Shown one piece after another: positions 26,896 to 40,100 of a DNA stretch of 64,000 nucleotides. Positions within the stretch are counted from its first letter, which is position 1; each line of letters begins with the position of its first letter. This stretch comes from Varroa destructor (taxonomy: Eukaryota > Arthropoda > Arachnida > Mesostigmata > Varroidae). A program made the translations under genes and the position numbers. The stretch spans positions 28,346,239-28,410,238 of the forward strand of contig NW_019211455.1 in NCBI RefSeq assembly GCF_002443255.2. Direction: 5' to 3'. Below the pieces are notes generated by a model. The model was given only the letters and a program-made list of their open reading frames with translations, was not told the DNA's origin and made no database searches.

Positions 26896-27120
26896 TTATA
26901 GAAGAGCAATGCCGAAAGCGCCACCATAGTCAACGTCGAACTTCAACAAATAAGCTGTCTCGTTCTGTATTTTCTCGCCGAATCGGCGTTTTGAGTTTTG
27001 ATGGCACCGCAAAGAAAGGTGCCGATACACATGTAAAGTAGCTATTTTTGATATCTTACACTGGAGGAGAAACTTCTTGGACGATCGCAGCAAAGCACGA
27101 CTTATATTCATCTCAATCAT
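26896..27120 (-). CDS. Possible small protein with a basic, mitochondrial-presequence-like N terminus (unrecognised)
   Basis: A 74-codon frame starts at an ATG; a second ATG lies three codons in. The first 20 or so residues (ISRALLRSSKKFLLQ region) contain Arg, Lys, Ser and Leu and no acid after Glu-3. That is the look of a mitochondrial targeting helix and is an inference only. The C terminus ends in a small-residue stretch (DYGGAFGIALL). AATAAA follows the stop within about 15 bases. Composition is richer in GC than the flanks. No family recognised, and an overlapping plus-strand frame (27048-27305) is almost as long. Confidence 0.3.
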   Translation of the reverse strand: MIEMNISRALLRSSKKFLLQCKISKIATLHVYRHLSLRCHQNSKRRFGEKIQNETAYLLKFDVDYGGAFGIALL

Positions 27121-27309
27121 TGTACGATGCGTTCGTTTGTTGGATAGCTCGTGCTGTGCACTCCAAAGAGCTTAATTTGTTTGCCCTTGAAATAGGTATG
27201 CATATATTCCAAACTGAGATGTTAGGCCATAAGCGAGCAAGTGGCACAAGGCACGTCGAAGACAATACCATCTGTAAGCTTAAGAGCCAGCTTTGGCGGA
27301 TGTAAACCA

Positions 27310-27879
27310 TTAAATGTCATACCAATCAATATCTACCGGCGTGGCGACGAATTGACCATTTGGCCTTAACCTTCCCTCCAAGTAACAAGTCATCCAAACA
27401 GTGGGCAAAATGGAAATCGACAGCTTCACTTTCATCAAATTTAACATACGTGTATGTTTTCAAGGTGGGTGGTGGACCACATAAGAAAAAGCCGGATCCC
27501 AAGGCTACAATAGCTTCCGTACACTGGATTGTATGTATGTCCTATTTGAGTTTACTTTAACCCATATATGTGTCGAATGTATTCAATGTTAAAGCAAATT
27601 TATTAAAAATAGAGAACGCTAAATTATTATGCCATTAACTGAATTAATAACATTTATTAGCGCTATTACCATTCGTATAATATGGCTATCCGCTTCGTAA
27701 GGACATGTGCGTCTAGCCTATTTAGGCGATGCTACGATAAAGCGAGAATATCTGGAGCTTCTGCGAGTCATCTTCTTAAGCAGGGTTTCCCACCTTCTGT
27801 ATATATTTCTGTCTGTTCTAAAGTATTCTAGAGGGTAAACGCCGCCGTGTCCGAAATGCCTAGAAAGATCACATTGATC
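27310..27879. other. Intergenic or 3' flank of the minus-strand gene
   Basis: AT-rich. A reverse-strand AATAAA at 27653-27658 could serve the gene ending at 27880. Nothing else supported. Confidence 0.4.
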
Positions 27880-29394
27880 CTAACTACTTAGTCCAAGGCA
27901 ATCTCGATAGTTTGTCTCCATTCGGTCTTTAGCCATACATGTAGGCGCGCCATCCAGAGCTATGCACCGGCCCAACACCTGCAATGAAATATATCACATA
28001 ATTTCTATCGCACTGTGCGAATATCGGTATAGGACTAAAAAAGGAAATTCTGCTAAAAAATTTGAGCTAGCTCTTGCAATACAATTTCCACTTTTCACCG
28101 TTTCACTCTGATCCGAATTCCCCAAATGCCAATTGTCCTTATTTTAACATATAGCAATTAATAGTATATTCTTTAATTTGGACTTTTAACTTTCTTTAAC
28201 TTTTAACTGGAATCTATAATTTGGACTAGAATTTAGCTCTCAAACAGTTAACCTAAAGCAAGATGAATGCTTTCGTTTTGTCATACATTTTGTATGATAA
28301 ACAAGCAATTAAATCAGTTACGCTAAATTGCCAGTCCCGAGATTTAGATGGTTGGAGCCAGTACATTTAAGGATATCACTCTGTTAAACTTCGCTATGTT
28401 TTCGAAGACAATTATCTGAATATAGAATAAATGATATCAACAGCGTACTTACAAACGCTTAATATGTTTAGAAAACCTTTTTCAATAATCTGCCCAATCG
28501 ATTGGTACGGGATACCTTTTGCGGCATGAGTACGTCGATGTGGCAGACCTTGCCTTCTTCTATAGGAGGTCGAGTCTGAAGTGCAGCTGCAACTTTGGTT
28601 GGGTCACTACCCGGAGGCACTCTGCCCACAACTTGGCTCTGGGCTCCTGTTGAAGCTATCATTCGTATGAAGTCGTGCAAACCCTAAAATCGAACGATCG
28701 ATATCGTTAGCAATTAAACCAAAAATAGGCACAATATCCTAAAAGCACAGATAAGCATCCGTTTCGGACAGAGTCTTAATAAGGACATAAAATTGTAAAA
28801 AATGATCAACTGTAACGTCCACATAGAGTTGAGTCACTATTTTACCATACACTTTTTGTGTTACCTTTACGGCCTGCACCTTGCCTACTCAGCTTCTCTT
28901 TTTTTACTACACTTAATATTACGATTGCTATCATTGTCAGTGATATTATGAAACATATATACGCATACACTCATAACGAAGTCCGTCACATCACTTCTAC
29001 GTATCGACCATCTGTTTTGACAGAGCGCCTTATTTGCTTCTTTCGAATTTATTCCCTTACTACGTAACTCTTTGGGTACGAGATATTTCGGTTCATTTCC
29101 CTTCGAATAACATGGACGAAGTTTGTATCACCTTGTCGCACCAAACGGGCATTGCGCTATATTCTTGTCAAGGATTTCACAGCATTATAGGGACACGTAA
29201 AAGGTTTAATACTTCGTTTTCGAAGCTATAAAATATATTGCAATGAACATTCTTTCCACCTGGTTCGTTCCCTTGAGACGCGGGAACGTCTCAAGCTCAT
29301 TCGCAGGATTCGTTGACTCCGGAACAACTGTCAGCGCCGGTGCGACCACCGCAGCCACTACGACGATCGCCATTGGTACCGCAAAAACGGTCAT
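27880..29394 (-). CDS. Candidate secreted four-cysteine protein, three-exon model (unrecognised)
   Basis: Model: exon 1 29394-29260, exon 2 28683-28516, exon 3 27978-27880, all joined in phase 0, giving 133 residues. Exon 1 starts at an ATG with A at -3 and encodes a hydrophobic leader (AIVVVAAVVAPALTVV) typical of a signal peptide. Exon 2 has an acceptor (ATTTTAG) and encodes a well-composed stretch containing GRVPPGSDPTK and EEGKVCHIDVLMPQK. Exon 3 has a good acceptor (TTTCATTGCAG) and ends RDCLGLSS before TAG. The mature part has four Cys (one in exon 2, three in exon 3), an even number suited to disulfides. The donors GTGGAA and GTATCC are weak, and exon 2 can also read through to a stop at 28468. 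Exons 2 and 3 look coding; their link to exon 1 is less sure. Function unknown. Confidence 0.45.
28684..29259 (-). other. Putative intron 1 of the secreted-protein candidate
   Basis: AT-rich, no coding signal except a few codons before a GTAACA at about 28864. The splice borders are those of the model above (donor GTGGAA, acceptor TTTTAG). Confidence 0.35.
29272..29295. repeat. Perfect 9-bp inverted repeat
   Basis: CTTGAGACG at 29272-29280 pairs with CGTCTCAAG at 29287-29295 across a 6-base loop. It lies inside exon 1 of the secreted-protein candidate, so a transcript would fold there. Confidence 0.7.
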
Positions 29395-29900
29395 TGTTTT
29401 CGCGTGCGACGGGAGCGTTTTTCTATGGGTCAAATAGTAGTATATCACTCGTTCGTAGAAGCAGCTCGTGCCACGCCAGTGGCTTTCCTTTCAGGGGTCA
29501 AATTCGAAGTCAGCCTAACTGCCACGACTCAGGGGCCTCTTATATTCCGAGCGGCTCCCGGATTTTCTTGCCGGGAAGTTCCCGCCAATGGGCTGTGAAT
29601 GTGTGTGCGCCTGCCTGTGTGTGTTGCGAAGAGGTAAGAGCTGAAAATTGTTGGAAAGGGACCCCAGCTGTTCTGACATGGAAGAAACAGGAAGCTTGGT
29701 AACTGAAGCCGCCAGCTGTCAAAGAAACAACCTCAAAAAGAGGCTATACGGGCCGGCTCGAGTTCGGTGAAACGCGTTGCTCCAGTTTGTCCTGTAGTTT
29801 CCCTGTCTTGCCAAAGAGAAACCTTACTTGCGGCATCTCGCCCAATGGTCTGCTAGACGGAAGTCGACGAACACCGGGGAGACCCTGCGAAACAAAACGC
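29395..29900 (-). promoter_or_regulatory. GC-richer 5' flank of the secreted-protein candidate
   Basis: GC-rich sequence immediately upstream of the candidate ATG at 29394. It contains TTCCCGCC (29579-29586, E2F-like) adjoining CCAATGG (29585-29591, CCAAT-like). Motif matches are short, so a promoter is only inferred from position and composition. Confidence 0.25.
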
Positions 29901-32900
29901 GAGTAGAGTGCGAGAATGTGAGCTAACGCCCAGTATAATAGTGAGCAATGAAGTTGTCCTTTCGAATCTAACCCCGTTTATTGAGCCCTTAGAGCTATAA
30001 CCGCGCAGCATAACAGTGCATAACCTCTGCCCCCGAGAGGTTTGGAGGGATGGGAGGAGAGATAAGTACAATGCAGCCCTTCATCTTTTTGGCCACCCGG
30101 TCGACGGCTAATCCGATATTTAATTTCCGCACTCGTGGACGTTTGCAACTTTTGTTCAGATGCAGAGACCGTTTTCCAATTAAACTGCAGAAGCGTACAT
30201 GTCTGCGCTTATGAGACAGAATGGCCCCGGTGCATTTGTTACCATGTAACTAACAAAGAGCGAGTCCTGCTTTACTACCTAAAAGGTCGCCATATGGAAT
30301 GAAACAAACTAATAGAAGAGGAGACTGTTTTTCGTTTTTTCATATATCCGCTAAGAGGTTGAGTTGTTTGTGTATTTGAACGAGGTTATGCTACTAACAT
30401 ATGAGCAACGCACTACTACAAACAGAATATTACACGTAAACCAGAAGTAAACGAGAAAAAGGCCTTAACAGACTAACAACGTGTGTTCTCCAGTAGGCTA
30501 ATAAAAAATTGTCGACTTAGAGCAAAATTAGTGAAAGATAGAACAAAAATGAAAGTTTTATTTGTACTGTCCTCATGTGTAATCTGGAAAAAAAACATGA
30601 CTTATTGCATGATTAAATTTTCTCCCCTGGCTTATGTTGTTTTTTAACTACCGATGTACCTGAGACTACCCACTTCTAATCGTTACGGTCCGCAAAAATA
30701 CGGTGAGTGTCCTGAAACCCGTAATGCTTAGTATCAATAAAGCATCCTTATTAGCAAAGGATAGGGAAGTAAGTACATATAAAATTGGCAATATCTATCT
30801 TCAATGTCTATGTATGCGTTTATAGATATGGTGTAATTTTGATTTGCGATTTAAACATTTTTCAAGGAAATGGCTTACCTATTCAAATGCACAGAGACGG
30901 CAAATTGTTTTGCAAAGAATATTTAAAAGAAATAAGGCTCTATTTTAACTTTCACAATTGTTTTCGAATAACCATGCATGCCTATTACAGCTGCCTTTCA
31001 ACTAATCAAGAAGCAATCGTGACTTACAGGATAGGTACAAGCTATACTTAAAAAAAGAGATATGATTCTTCACGTAACTTTGTTGTGGAGATTTCTTAAA
31101 ATGTCACGTTACCAAAACTATCTAGGGTTTGATTCGATAATCTCACTGGGCTTCCACTTATTAAGAACCTAGAACTTCTTCGTTGCAAACAGCGGTAAAG
31201 AAGCAGGGAGCCGGACAACGACACGCCGCTCCACAGGTGTAAAACACTGATTATTGAGCGTTCTTGCATTTGTGGTATCTTACCTAGTTTGTACCATACT
31301 TCATATTTATCTTCCTTTTGGTGAAGATACTTGAGTATCTATTGCTGACTGCTGGCCCTTCAACAAACTCTTTTATGAACTTATCGAACTGCTGTTAGGC
31401 AATTCAGCTGAGTACATATATATTATCTCACCCATGATGGCCTAGCTTGCCAGGAAGTGCCATGTCTTGCGCATTAGATGTTCGGTATTGGCGTATTTGT
31501 AATTGTTTTCGTCGATGTGCACCTCAGATCTCTGAAACCCGCGTTTGTCCTCATACGACTGATCGATCACATTAAAAACTGCTTCTGACAAATCGGTAAC
31601 CATTTTCATATTTACGTTTTCTACGGCAGGGCCATTATACTAAGCTAGACCTACTCACAAAACTTATATACATTTGTAATGAATATATTGGTGACTGAAA
31701 TTGTTCTATTGTTTTCTAAAACCTCGGAAAATATAAGGCTTCTTAGAGATTGTTCTAATATCAGATGAAATAGTTCTTTTGCCTGTCATTTGCCACGGTT
31801 GTTTTAGCTGATGTTGTTAGTGTTAGAATTTTATTTTATCAATTATCCCTATCGCACTAGTGTTACAGACGAAAGTAGGTTATATATTCAGTTCCAACGA
31901 AAAAAAAATGTCACTACTTGTGATAGTTTAAGTGATATTTTAAGTCGTACCTGTCTTAATGGGCATCTGTACCTGTAGGGAGCCCCATTAAGCCTCTCAC
32001 TTCACTTGGATGGTGTGCAAAGCCTCATTGGCGATACAAACGATTCGAAAACTGAGCACAATCAACAATCTGTGGACGGACACCGTTGGCACGCTGTCCG
32101 TCCACAGACTGTAGCGGATTTGAATACAAAATGCATGGGAAAAAAATAAAAATATTATTATACACTTAAATGCAGCTACCTTAAACTACACCGCAAAGCA
32201 CATGAACGCAAGCCAATTCGCTGTTAACAGGTAAGTTCAACTAGTTAGTTCAAAGGCTGAGCGTATTCACACGGTGAAGTTACCTTGTATTATGATCGAG
32301 TGCTGGTGTCGGAAGATCAATAAATAAAAATATTTGTAAACAAACGAAGCTTTGAACGATGATGAAATATTGAGTCTGGACAACTGCATATTGTCAATTC
32401 TATTAGAACCTCTAAAAACCAATCTAAATCTAAGGCGCTGGACAGCTTTGTATCAGATCCACCTACAGGAGCTCGTTACTTCGATGAAGCAGTTGGCAGC
32501 GGTAAGCTTATGTAACACAGAATCTCCATCGAACTTTGGTGCATAAGATCGGTATAGATAATTCAAATATTAGAATGTTAACTCTTCGGCAAACTACTCC
32601 CTGTTATCAGAGCGCAGTATAGGGCATGAAAGAAAGGTTTCAATAGCCGTGATTAATTTTGGATTATATGGTCATTATCTGTTCTTTCTCTCATTATTCA
32701 GTTGCCGCACATTCACCAACAAGGAGTACTATAAAATTAAAGCGAGTAAGTCCACAAACGTTCAAACACTCAACATCTTGTACCTCGATCTACTTGTTCG
32801 GGTCGTGCCTTATAAAGGCGACAGCAATGGAGAGTCACCGAATACCTTTTTTGTTTGCTAAACAATACGACAGGGTGCCAAGATCTCTACTCCATGTTTC

Positions 32901-33930
32901 AAATAAGCGCTAAAATTGCTCAACGCCATCCGTGGTGGCTAGCCAGATCGAAATTGAAACGAAGATTGAGCGTCACACATTGTCTTCGCTCAAGCTATGT
33001 ACGATCCTAAACAGAATAGCTTCGTAGAAGAACGTTCAACACTGTTTGCGCGTACGCAATAAAACAGAACTGTAAATGGTCTAACAAGCTTAACTGATAG
33101 AAAAATCTCAATGAGTATCTTAAATCATTTGCTTAGTGATACTAGTTTATTTGTGTGACAACGACCCTACCTCACACTAAAGAACAAGTTCAAGCCCTGG
33201 TGTGCATGAACCAAAAAGCTATCAACTTAAAAGGAAAACTTAAAATTATCACGGCAACATAAGATAGCTAAGTAAGTAAAAGGACAAATAGAATTGCCAT
33301 TAATGAAACGTTGTTTTATTACTACACGGTAACAAAATTGCACCCGACCAGGCTGCTAATACTATAATAAAGTTGCTATTCACCATTTCGCTATACCTAT
33401 GACTTTAAGAATGAGTAAAACTATATCGTGTCCCTTATGTTCATTGGATTAGTAGACGAACTAAACTTAATGAGATTTTTTTTTGTTTCGTTCGGAGGAA
33501 GAGTGTCGCTATTAGAGTCGGCTCAAAAATACAAGTCAAACAAAATGTAATATTTTATTCAATCTATACAATTATTCATTGACAATATTTTATACATTTC
33601 CTATCCGATGACTTTTTAACTCATTTTAGACTACTCATAAGTTACGCGACGTTTAAAAAATTGCCCAACTTAATTTGAGATCATTAGCTAAACTAGACAG
33701 TTTCAAAGGCAGCGTTCCATTGTTTTCCTTTCTTGTTATGTAAATGCATAGTCGGATAGTAAAGTTGATTATAAAATAAACCGAAATACTGTACGCAGTA
33801 ATTCAAAACACGGCCGCACTATGGCACGTAGCCTTGCTTGCGCGTGCGCAGCAGCCTCGTTGAGTGACGAGCGATAGAATAATGCATTCATTTTTGGCAC
33901 AGTCGTCTGCTAAGAACTCTGGATCGGCGG
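29901..33930. other. AT-rich intergenic sequence with hairpins and fossil coding scraps
   Basis: No intact gene. Two hairpins lie at 31955-31992 and 32069-32108. A coding-like stretch at about 32357-32509 ends at a good donor (GTAAGC), and a short stretch at 32850-32905 resembles a piece of LINE reverse transcriptase (YDRVPRSLLHV). Both are listed among the findings. Confidence 0.45.
32069..32108. repeat. Perfect 14-bp inverted repeat (hairpin)
   Basis: TCTGTGGACGGACA at 32069-32082 pairs exactly with TGTCCGTCCACAGA at 32095-32108 across a 12-base loop. Two further pairs are possible outside one mismatch. Seen directly; a transposon terminus or structured RNA are possible explanations. Confidence 0.85.
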
Positions 33931-34062
33931 TCAAAGTGCATGAGTAGACCACCAGTTCTAACCGTGGAGTCGAACGAATCCGTTTGGAGAAAAACTTTCG
34001 TGTTTCAATCGTTTACTGTGTTTGCTGCTCCCTTTACCTCTGTCGACAATAGCTCAGAAGTC
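33800..34062 (+). promoter_or_regulatory. Probable promoter and 5' leader of the KEN-box protein gene
   Basis: A short GC-rich patch in AT-rich surroundings contains TGCGCGTGCGCA (33839-33850), one base from the palindromic NRF-1 consensus common in housekeeping promoters. It ends at the proposed start codon. An in-frame ATG at 33940 would add 41 residues, but its context is poorer (T at -3, against G at -3 for 34063) and the added residues look non-conserved in character. Confidence 0.4.
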
Positions 34063-34110
34063 ATGTCTGAGCAGGACACTAAAGCCAGGCTTGCGCAGGA
34101 ACTGAATAAG
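34063..34110 (+). CDS. KEN-box protein gene, exon 1
   Basis: Sixteen codons (MSEQDTKARLAQELNK) ending at the donor GTACGT, phase 0. The first half of the N-terminal helix. Confidence 0.7.
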
Positions 34111-37100
34111 GTACGTAGATGCTTATCTCACCAAACAACGTAAATACAATAATTAGTCATTCAAAAGACCGTTACCGCTTTGCCACTGGTACGTTGAAAT
34201 CAACCCGAGTCGTCAGACGACAGAGTGATGTGTAGTCAACTGACAATTACAAAAATTACGACTAGAGTAGGTTAATCTAGCCCTTCGCTGGAAAATAAAT
34301 CGTGCCAAGCTTTAACGTTGCTTAGCAGCTGATTAAATAGCTGTTATATCCAAGCAGAATCAATTCCAATATGAAATTTATTTATTGTATAATTTTACAT
34401 TTTATTTTTTCTTTCGCTTATTTATTGTCTGTCTGTGTGTCAGTTGGCGTACACGATGAGGTCGAAATTATAGCCAGAACTTCGTCATAAATTATTTTTA
34501 GTTGTAACTTCGTCATATTCTCTGCTGTGTTATTTGGCCAGCGGTCAACCGGTAGTGAATAATATGAATATATATTTATACATATATATATGAAGAAAAA
34601 TGTGAAATCACTGACGCATATTTAACTAAGATAATTGAAACATACGGTTTCATTTAAGTTCTGGACCTCGAATAGTTTGTTAGTTCGTTGAATATCTGGC
34701 CATATTCTTGTCGTACATAAAACGGTGTAATCGTTGCCAAAAATGCGTGGAAAACGGTTTTAAGTAATAACGTTTACGATTTGCAACATATTATTGAAAC
34801 TGTAACTAGTTTAAGCCACAATACAAAGAAATCACACTATTTATGTGTATGACAAAAGCCACCTAGATTGTTTACGTACTCGCTAAAATATCAAAAGCTG
34901 TTTGAAACCAAAGATATGTTCAGGTATCTATATATAAATGAATATATAATAATATTCATAATATTTTATTTGTTAATTGAGGCTCATAATAATACACGAT
35001 AGTTTTTTTCCTGTATCCTACCTCATGTGTGTAGCTGATGATAACATAAAAATTTTAAGGAAACTGTTTAGAGGATGTTTTAATTTCAACGGATTTAGTT
35101 CTACGTCGTCACTGATAATTGTTCCTCATGCTTAGTAAAGTCGCATACAAAAGATAAAGTAACGACATGAAAACTCTTGTCGATAATTTTTAATAGTGCT
35201 TTTATTCATAGCTTAAGATTTGATTTTAATAGGTGCAACTTCACTGCAGTGTTCAAAATTCGAACTCTCGTAATTTATATCTGTTAAAACATCGGCTTTC
35301 ATCTTTATGGCTGCAACGCAGAATATTTTTCGCAATTTTTGCAAGAATGATATTGGCGTTTAACTTAAAAATTTATTCTTGTTTGCCTAGGCCCGGAAAC
35401 TCCTGTTGGCCGCTTCGGTTAAACCGTTTTGGAAAGAAATACCACTTGAGAAACGTTTGGATCTCGCCCGAACCCTCGCAAAGGACGAGAATATTAACTA
35501 CTTGGCAGCCCAGATTCAATTAGCAAAACCCATCGCCAACGAGGTATTTATACGCCTTCATTGACCCGGAATTACTTAACTTAAATCAATTATTTTGACC
35601 CAAATTCACGCCCATCTCCAGGAACCATGGTTTCTGGTAGATATTATAAAAAATAGGTCTTTACAGTAATTATCATACAAACGTAACTGAAGGTGGGAAA
35701 TCATCCAAAGATAATCGTTCTAGCCGCATGTGATAATATCTAATCTCTGTGCCACTACTGGAGGGTGAATCTTTTCCGAACATGAATGTCAGGTGCAATC
35801 ATCGTCATCATTTATGGCATATATATGAAAATAATTCATTATGCATGCAACAGATTCCACCATGGGACGATGACCGTGATCTTCATGAGTGGCTTGAATT
35901 GGAAGCAGAGGCAGTACGTGCAGAGCGTGCGAGACATGAGCGCGCCGCTGCACAGGCTACCGCGAGACTCCGGGAAGCAGAAAGACGATATGAACAATAT
36001 GTCATTTCCAAACAGCAGGAAGAGGCTGCAGTGGATGCTAAATCAACTCAGTCTCGAAAGAGTGAAACTACTGGAAATCCACGTCAGGACAGCTCAGCGG
36101 TAAGTAATTCTTGTATACGGCGCAAGGAAACATACCTTTCTGTAGAACTGCGTAAGAAATAGCTAATACAATTTATATTTATCACCTACTTTTCCCCGTT
36201 TATCATTGTTCATATTGAACTATGATACTTTGAAAACGCCGTCTCTCCGTAAATGTCGAATTACTTGATCTGGCTTCTTGCTTAAGCCAAAGCCGTAGTT
36301 TGAACGGAGCACTTCGCAAGCAGTAGCTTTTGTAGGCAGTCAGTAACTAGAGGTGCCACTGTATCGAATAGTCGTTCCGAAAACAATTTTATTTTTCTGT
36401 ATTCATACCTATTTATGTAAACTTGTTTTTGTCGACAAACATCCAACATGTCTAGACGTGCGCGCTGCGATCGTCAGCCCGGATTCGTCGCTCACTCTCC
36501 AAAGACGACCTCAGCCGAAAGGGTTGTAATACCATTGGTGACAACCGAAAATCAACAACAGGTTCTCCTGGTCTTCGACGTCGACCCTCATTTGTTGCCG
36601 ATACATCACAGTCGCAGATTGAGATTCACATGACCTGCTCGAACTGCCGAGTAAACAACGAGGCCATTATAAATACACAAGACCTTGCGGCGGTAAGTTG
36701 ACTATGTGTAGCTAGAAACGCAGACATTGATCCAGATACGTAAATATTAAAGCATATTAGTGAGAATAGCAACGCTCTTACTCTTCATCATGATGCTACA
36801 CCGACGATACGATTCTTCAGATTTGCATACGATGACGATAGACTATATTGTATGCTTAATACATGGTTTGCGTATTGAAGTATTGAACCTTTAAGTGTAT
36901 ACCCACATAATCGCCGCAAATATTATGTTTGGCCTTACAGATTGCGCAACCGTTGGATGATTTGGCTCTAAACAATGTGTGAGTTGGCCTTCTTAAGATG
37001 CTCTTGATGTTTTCAGGTCGGCATCTCTGTATTGTGTAATGGTATCAAGGTTACTAGTATATATAAGGATATGTGTATGCCTAATATCTTAGTAAAATTA

Positions 37101-40100
37101 AATTGTTAGTAAAAAATTATTAGTATTCTAAAAATTATTAGTATTCTTGTTTATGTCTGCTGCCATTGATAAAGATAAAACGCGACGTAATCAGACATCA
37201 AGTGGATTTTTTTTCGCTACTTTAGGGTAACGTCGACTCCGCATGTGGGTCAACGGGTGCGTGAGAGGCTATTCAATGAGAATACCGTTGAAACTGCAAT
37301 TTCTCGAAGAAGATCCTCGTGTGTTCATTTTGAGGACGAAAAGATCATCATGTTAAACAAGGACCGCACTTTTCAGATAGGTACCTTCGTCATCGAGTTT
37401 ATATATGTAGTCTCTTGTGCATTTTAATCTCATCAATTGATAATTTAAGGTTTTGCAGAAAGAGTATTCATGCACCTCATTCTGGGTGCTTCTGCAGCTC
37501 ATTTTCGCTAGCCAACCTACTGAAGACCATAAAACGATTCCGCATATGCTGAAGAAAGCTCGGATTGCCTATTATGTGACTCTTGGATTGAAAAGAACTA
37601 GGATAGTAGGATAATCCAGCATTATTGCCATCAACCATTGCTATACATCTACATTTTCAATATATTAAGATATATTTATTATCGATGTGTGCGAATGGGT
37701 CAAAAACGGTAATCAAAAACAGGCATCTTGCTTCGTACCACATATAGTTGATGAGGACGAGAACGGAAATATTAGAGGAGATGCTAGAGAGAGTGTGTGA
37801 ACAATGCACTGGCACGAGGAAGATTATTAATATATTTACCGGCAAATAATTAAATATCGAAAATTATTAAATGCCTCATACTGTGGATACGACCCTTTGC
37901 AATAAATGCAGAAGACATTTTAAGTATAGTAAACCTAGATCGAGTCCTCCAACAAACAGCTTTAATCACTACCATAGGAAGGAAAAGCAGGTTTTCTAGA
38001 AAAGGCGAATAAGATACTAGGGTCTGCGGTTTTTCTTAGTACATGAAATTCTTAAAGGCATGCCGCTCATAGAACGCAGTAAGTTCAGCATTGGACCAAA
38101 GCAAGTATTTATGCAGATACTCGGATGTCAGTGAAAGATTTGCGATAGTGCTACGTGGGCGTCATTAGTAGTTTCACAAAGCACACAGGTTTTGACCAAG
38201 GCCGCGTCTGCTTGTGGGCCTAGGGCAGTCCTTTAGATTTGATAAATGGCGTTGCATGCCAAAAAAATTACATGTGTCAGTATTTTAACGCTGAAAGAGT
38301 GAGGTCATTCAGCAAAAGAGCAAAACAGAACGATCCTCATATTTTTTTTCTATGTGTAGTCTCAATAAATTCGCTGAGGACAAAAAGTCAGTTTGCTTCA
38401 CGGATGACTTGTCAGCGAAAAAGATGGAAGTTCTTAAATGACGCCTGAAACTACTTATATACTACAAGCAACTAATATAGCTCGACAGTTTTGAAATCGG
38501 TCAATTGATTTCTAGGCTAGTTACTATCATATGCGATTCACAAACAGGATCGACTTCTACTTGATTATTGAGTTCAGAAGCGTACGTTAAAACTGTTCAA
38601 GCATACGAATTATGTTCTTACATCTTATAAAGCAGCCCGTAGCTTTGAAGTGGGTCCCGGAAGTGTACCAGAATAAACTATAAGAGATAAGGGCCTAGCA
38701 AAGCGAAAAGCACAGGAAGTGATTTGCATGCAAAGTGTAGCGCCAGAGTACCGATGGGTCAACAGATATATCAACGATACGCGGATTTAGGTAGAAAATC
38801 ATAGAATTATTCATCCTAAAGGGTCGCTCATGGGCAGGAAATCTTGACGGTAGATTAGGATGTGGCAGTGCGCTCAAAGGTAGCACACTATTTCTACAAG
38901 AAGTAAAAGCTTATGGAATGCTTATACTGCTGGAAAAAGGAACGGCAAACAGAAATCATAGCGCAGCAAAATGTGGGTGAATCTAAGTCACGACAATAAA
39001 TTCACTGAACATTTCTCTAAGGATCACTGATTTCACTACGCAAAAGAACTAATTTTATAAACCAAATTGTTGTCGACATGTAGCAGTTAGCCCTAATTAT
39101 AGACACCTTAAAGATATAAAGGGTGCCTGTTAGTTCAATGAAAAAGTGGTATAGGGTTATACATGGGATAATTACCGAATACCCTAATGGAATTATTATC
39201 ACATGATTCAAATGTATGTATATGGTTGTAATTTAAATGCTATATACATAGATATCGGGTCTTTGATTGAAAATACTAAATTCATTTACTAAGTTACTAG
39301 TGTATTGGTTTATATTAATTTACCAAATATCGATCCCCGGGTCTAACCTCATAGGCAACTTTTCTTTTGCCGAGAATTTTACGATATATCTAATATAAAG
39401 GGAGATATTGTAGCATCTATTTGATGCACAAATCGTGTAAAATTGGAACATTCTGACAGATGGAGCTCTAATGAAGCTACTTCGGTAACTGTCGATCTGA
39501 AACGCCCTTCACACACATTTCTCGTTATTAGCCATAAAATATTTTCTGTCTATCGTTCACTTGAATTCGTATTTTGGTTTATATGCCTAAAACCGATTTT
39601 TTCTTCTCAAAAAAATGAATTTAGTCCAGCCTTATCTCTCATTTCCTTTTTCATCTGTAACGTTTATTACAGGAACGTCAGAAGACGGCGTAGAGAAAGA
39701 AAACCTAAATCCTCATCAAATCGAACGCCATAGACGGCTTGCTATGGATGACGTTGGTGATGGACCTGAGGAAGCTGTTAATCGAACTGTTGTCAAAGCT
39801 GATTCCTCTAGAGATTCCTTAACGAATAAGCCGGCCGACATCACTACAGTGGTTAGAAAGGCCAAAGCGACCATCGTTAAAGATCGTAATTTACAAAAAA
39901 GCGACACACGTAGCGCTCAAACTGTTGGAGTTAAAAGTGCGGTACCGCGGATAGCGCAACCCCGAATTGGGGGACCAGCTCGAAGCAGGCTTGCCACAGC
40001 CGGACCTGTTGCTGCAATCGGACAAGATCGCCCGCCTACGAGAAACCCTGCAACTGGCTCGACTACTAGTCGTATTGGCTTCGTCAAACCGGTTGGTTCT

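Noticed and set aside
28864..28890. Tiny possible exon between exons 1 and 2 of the secreted-protein candidate (frame KVQAVK)
   Set aside because: The only possible acceptors follow a purine-rich stretch and an in-frame stop lies a few codons upstream.
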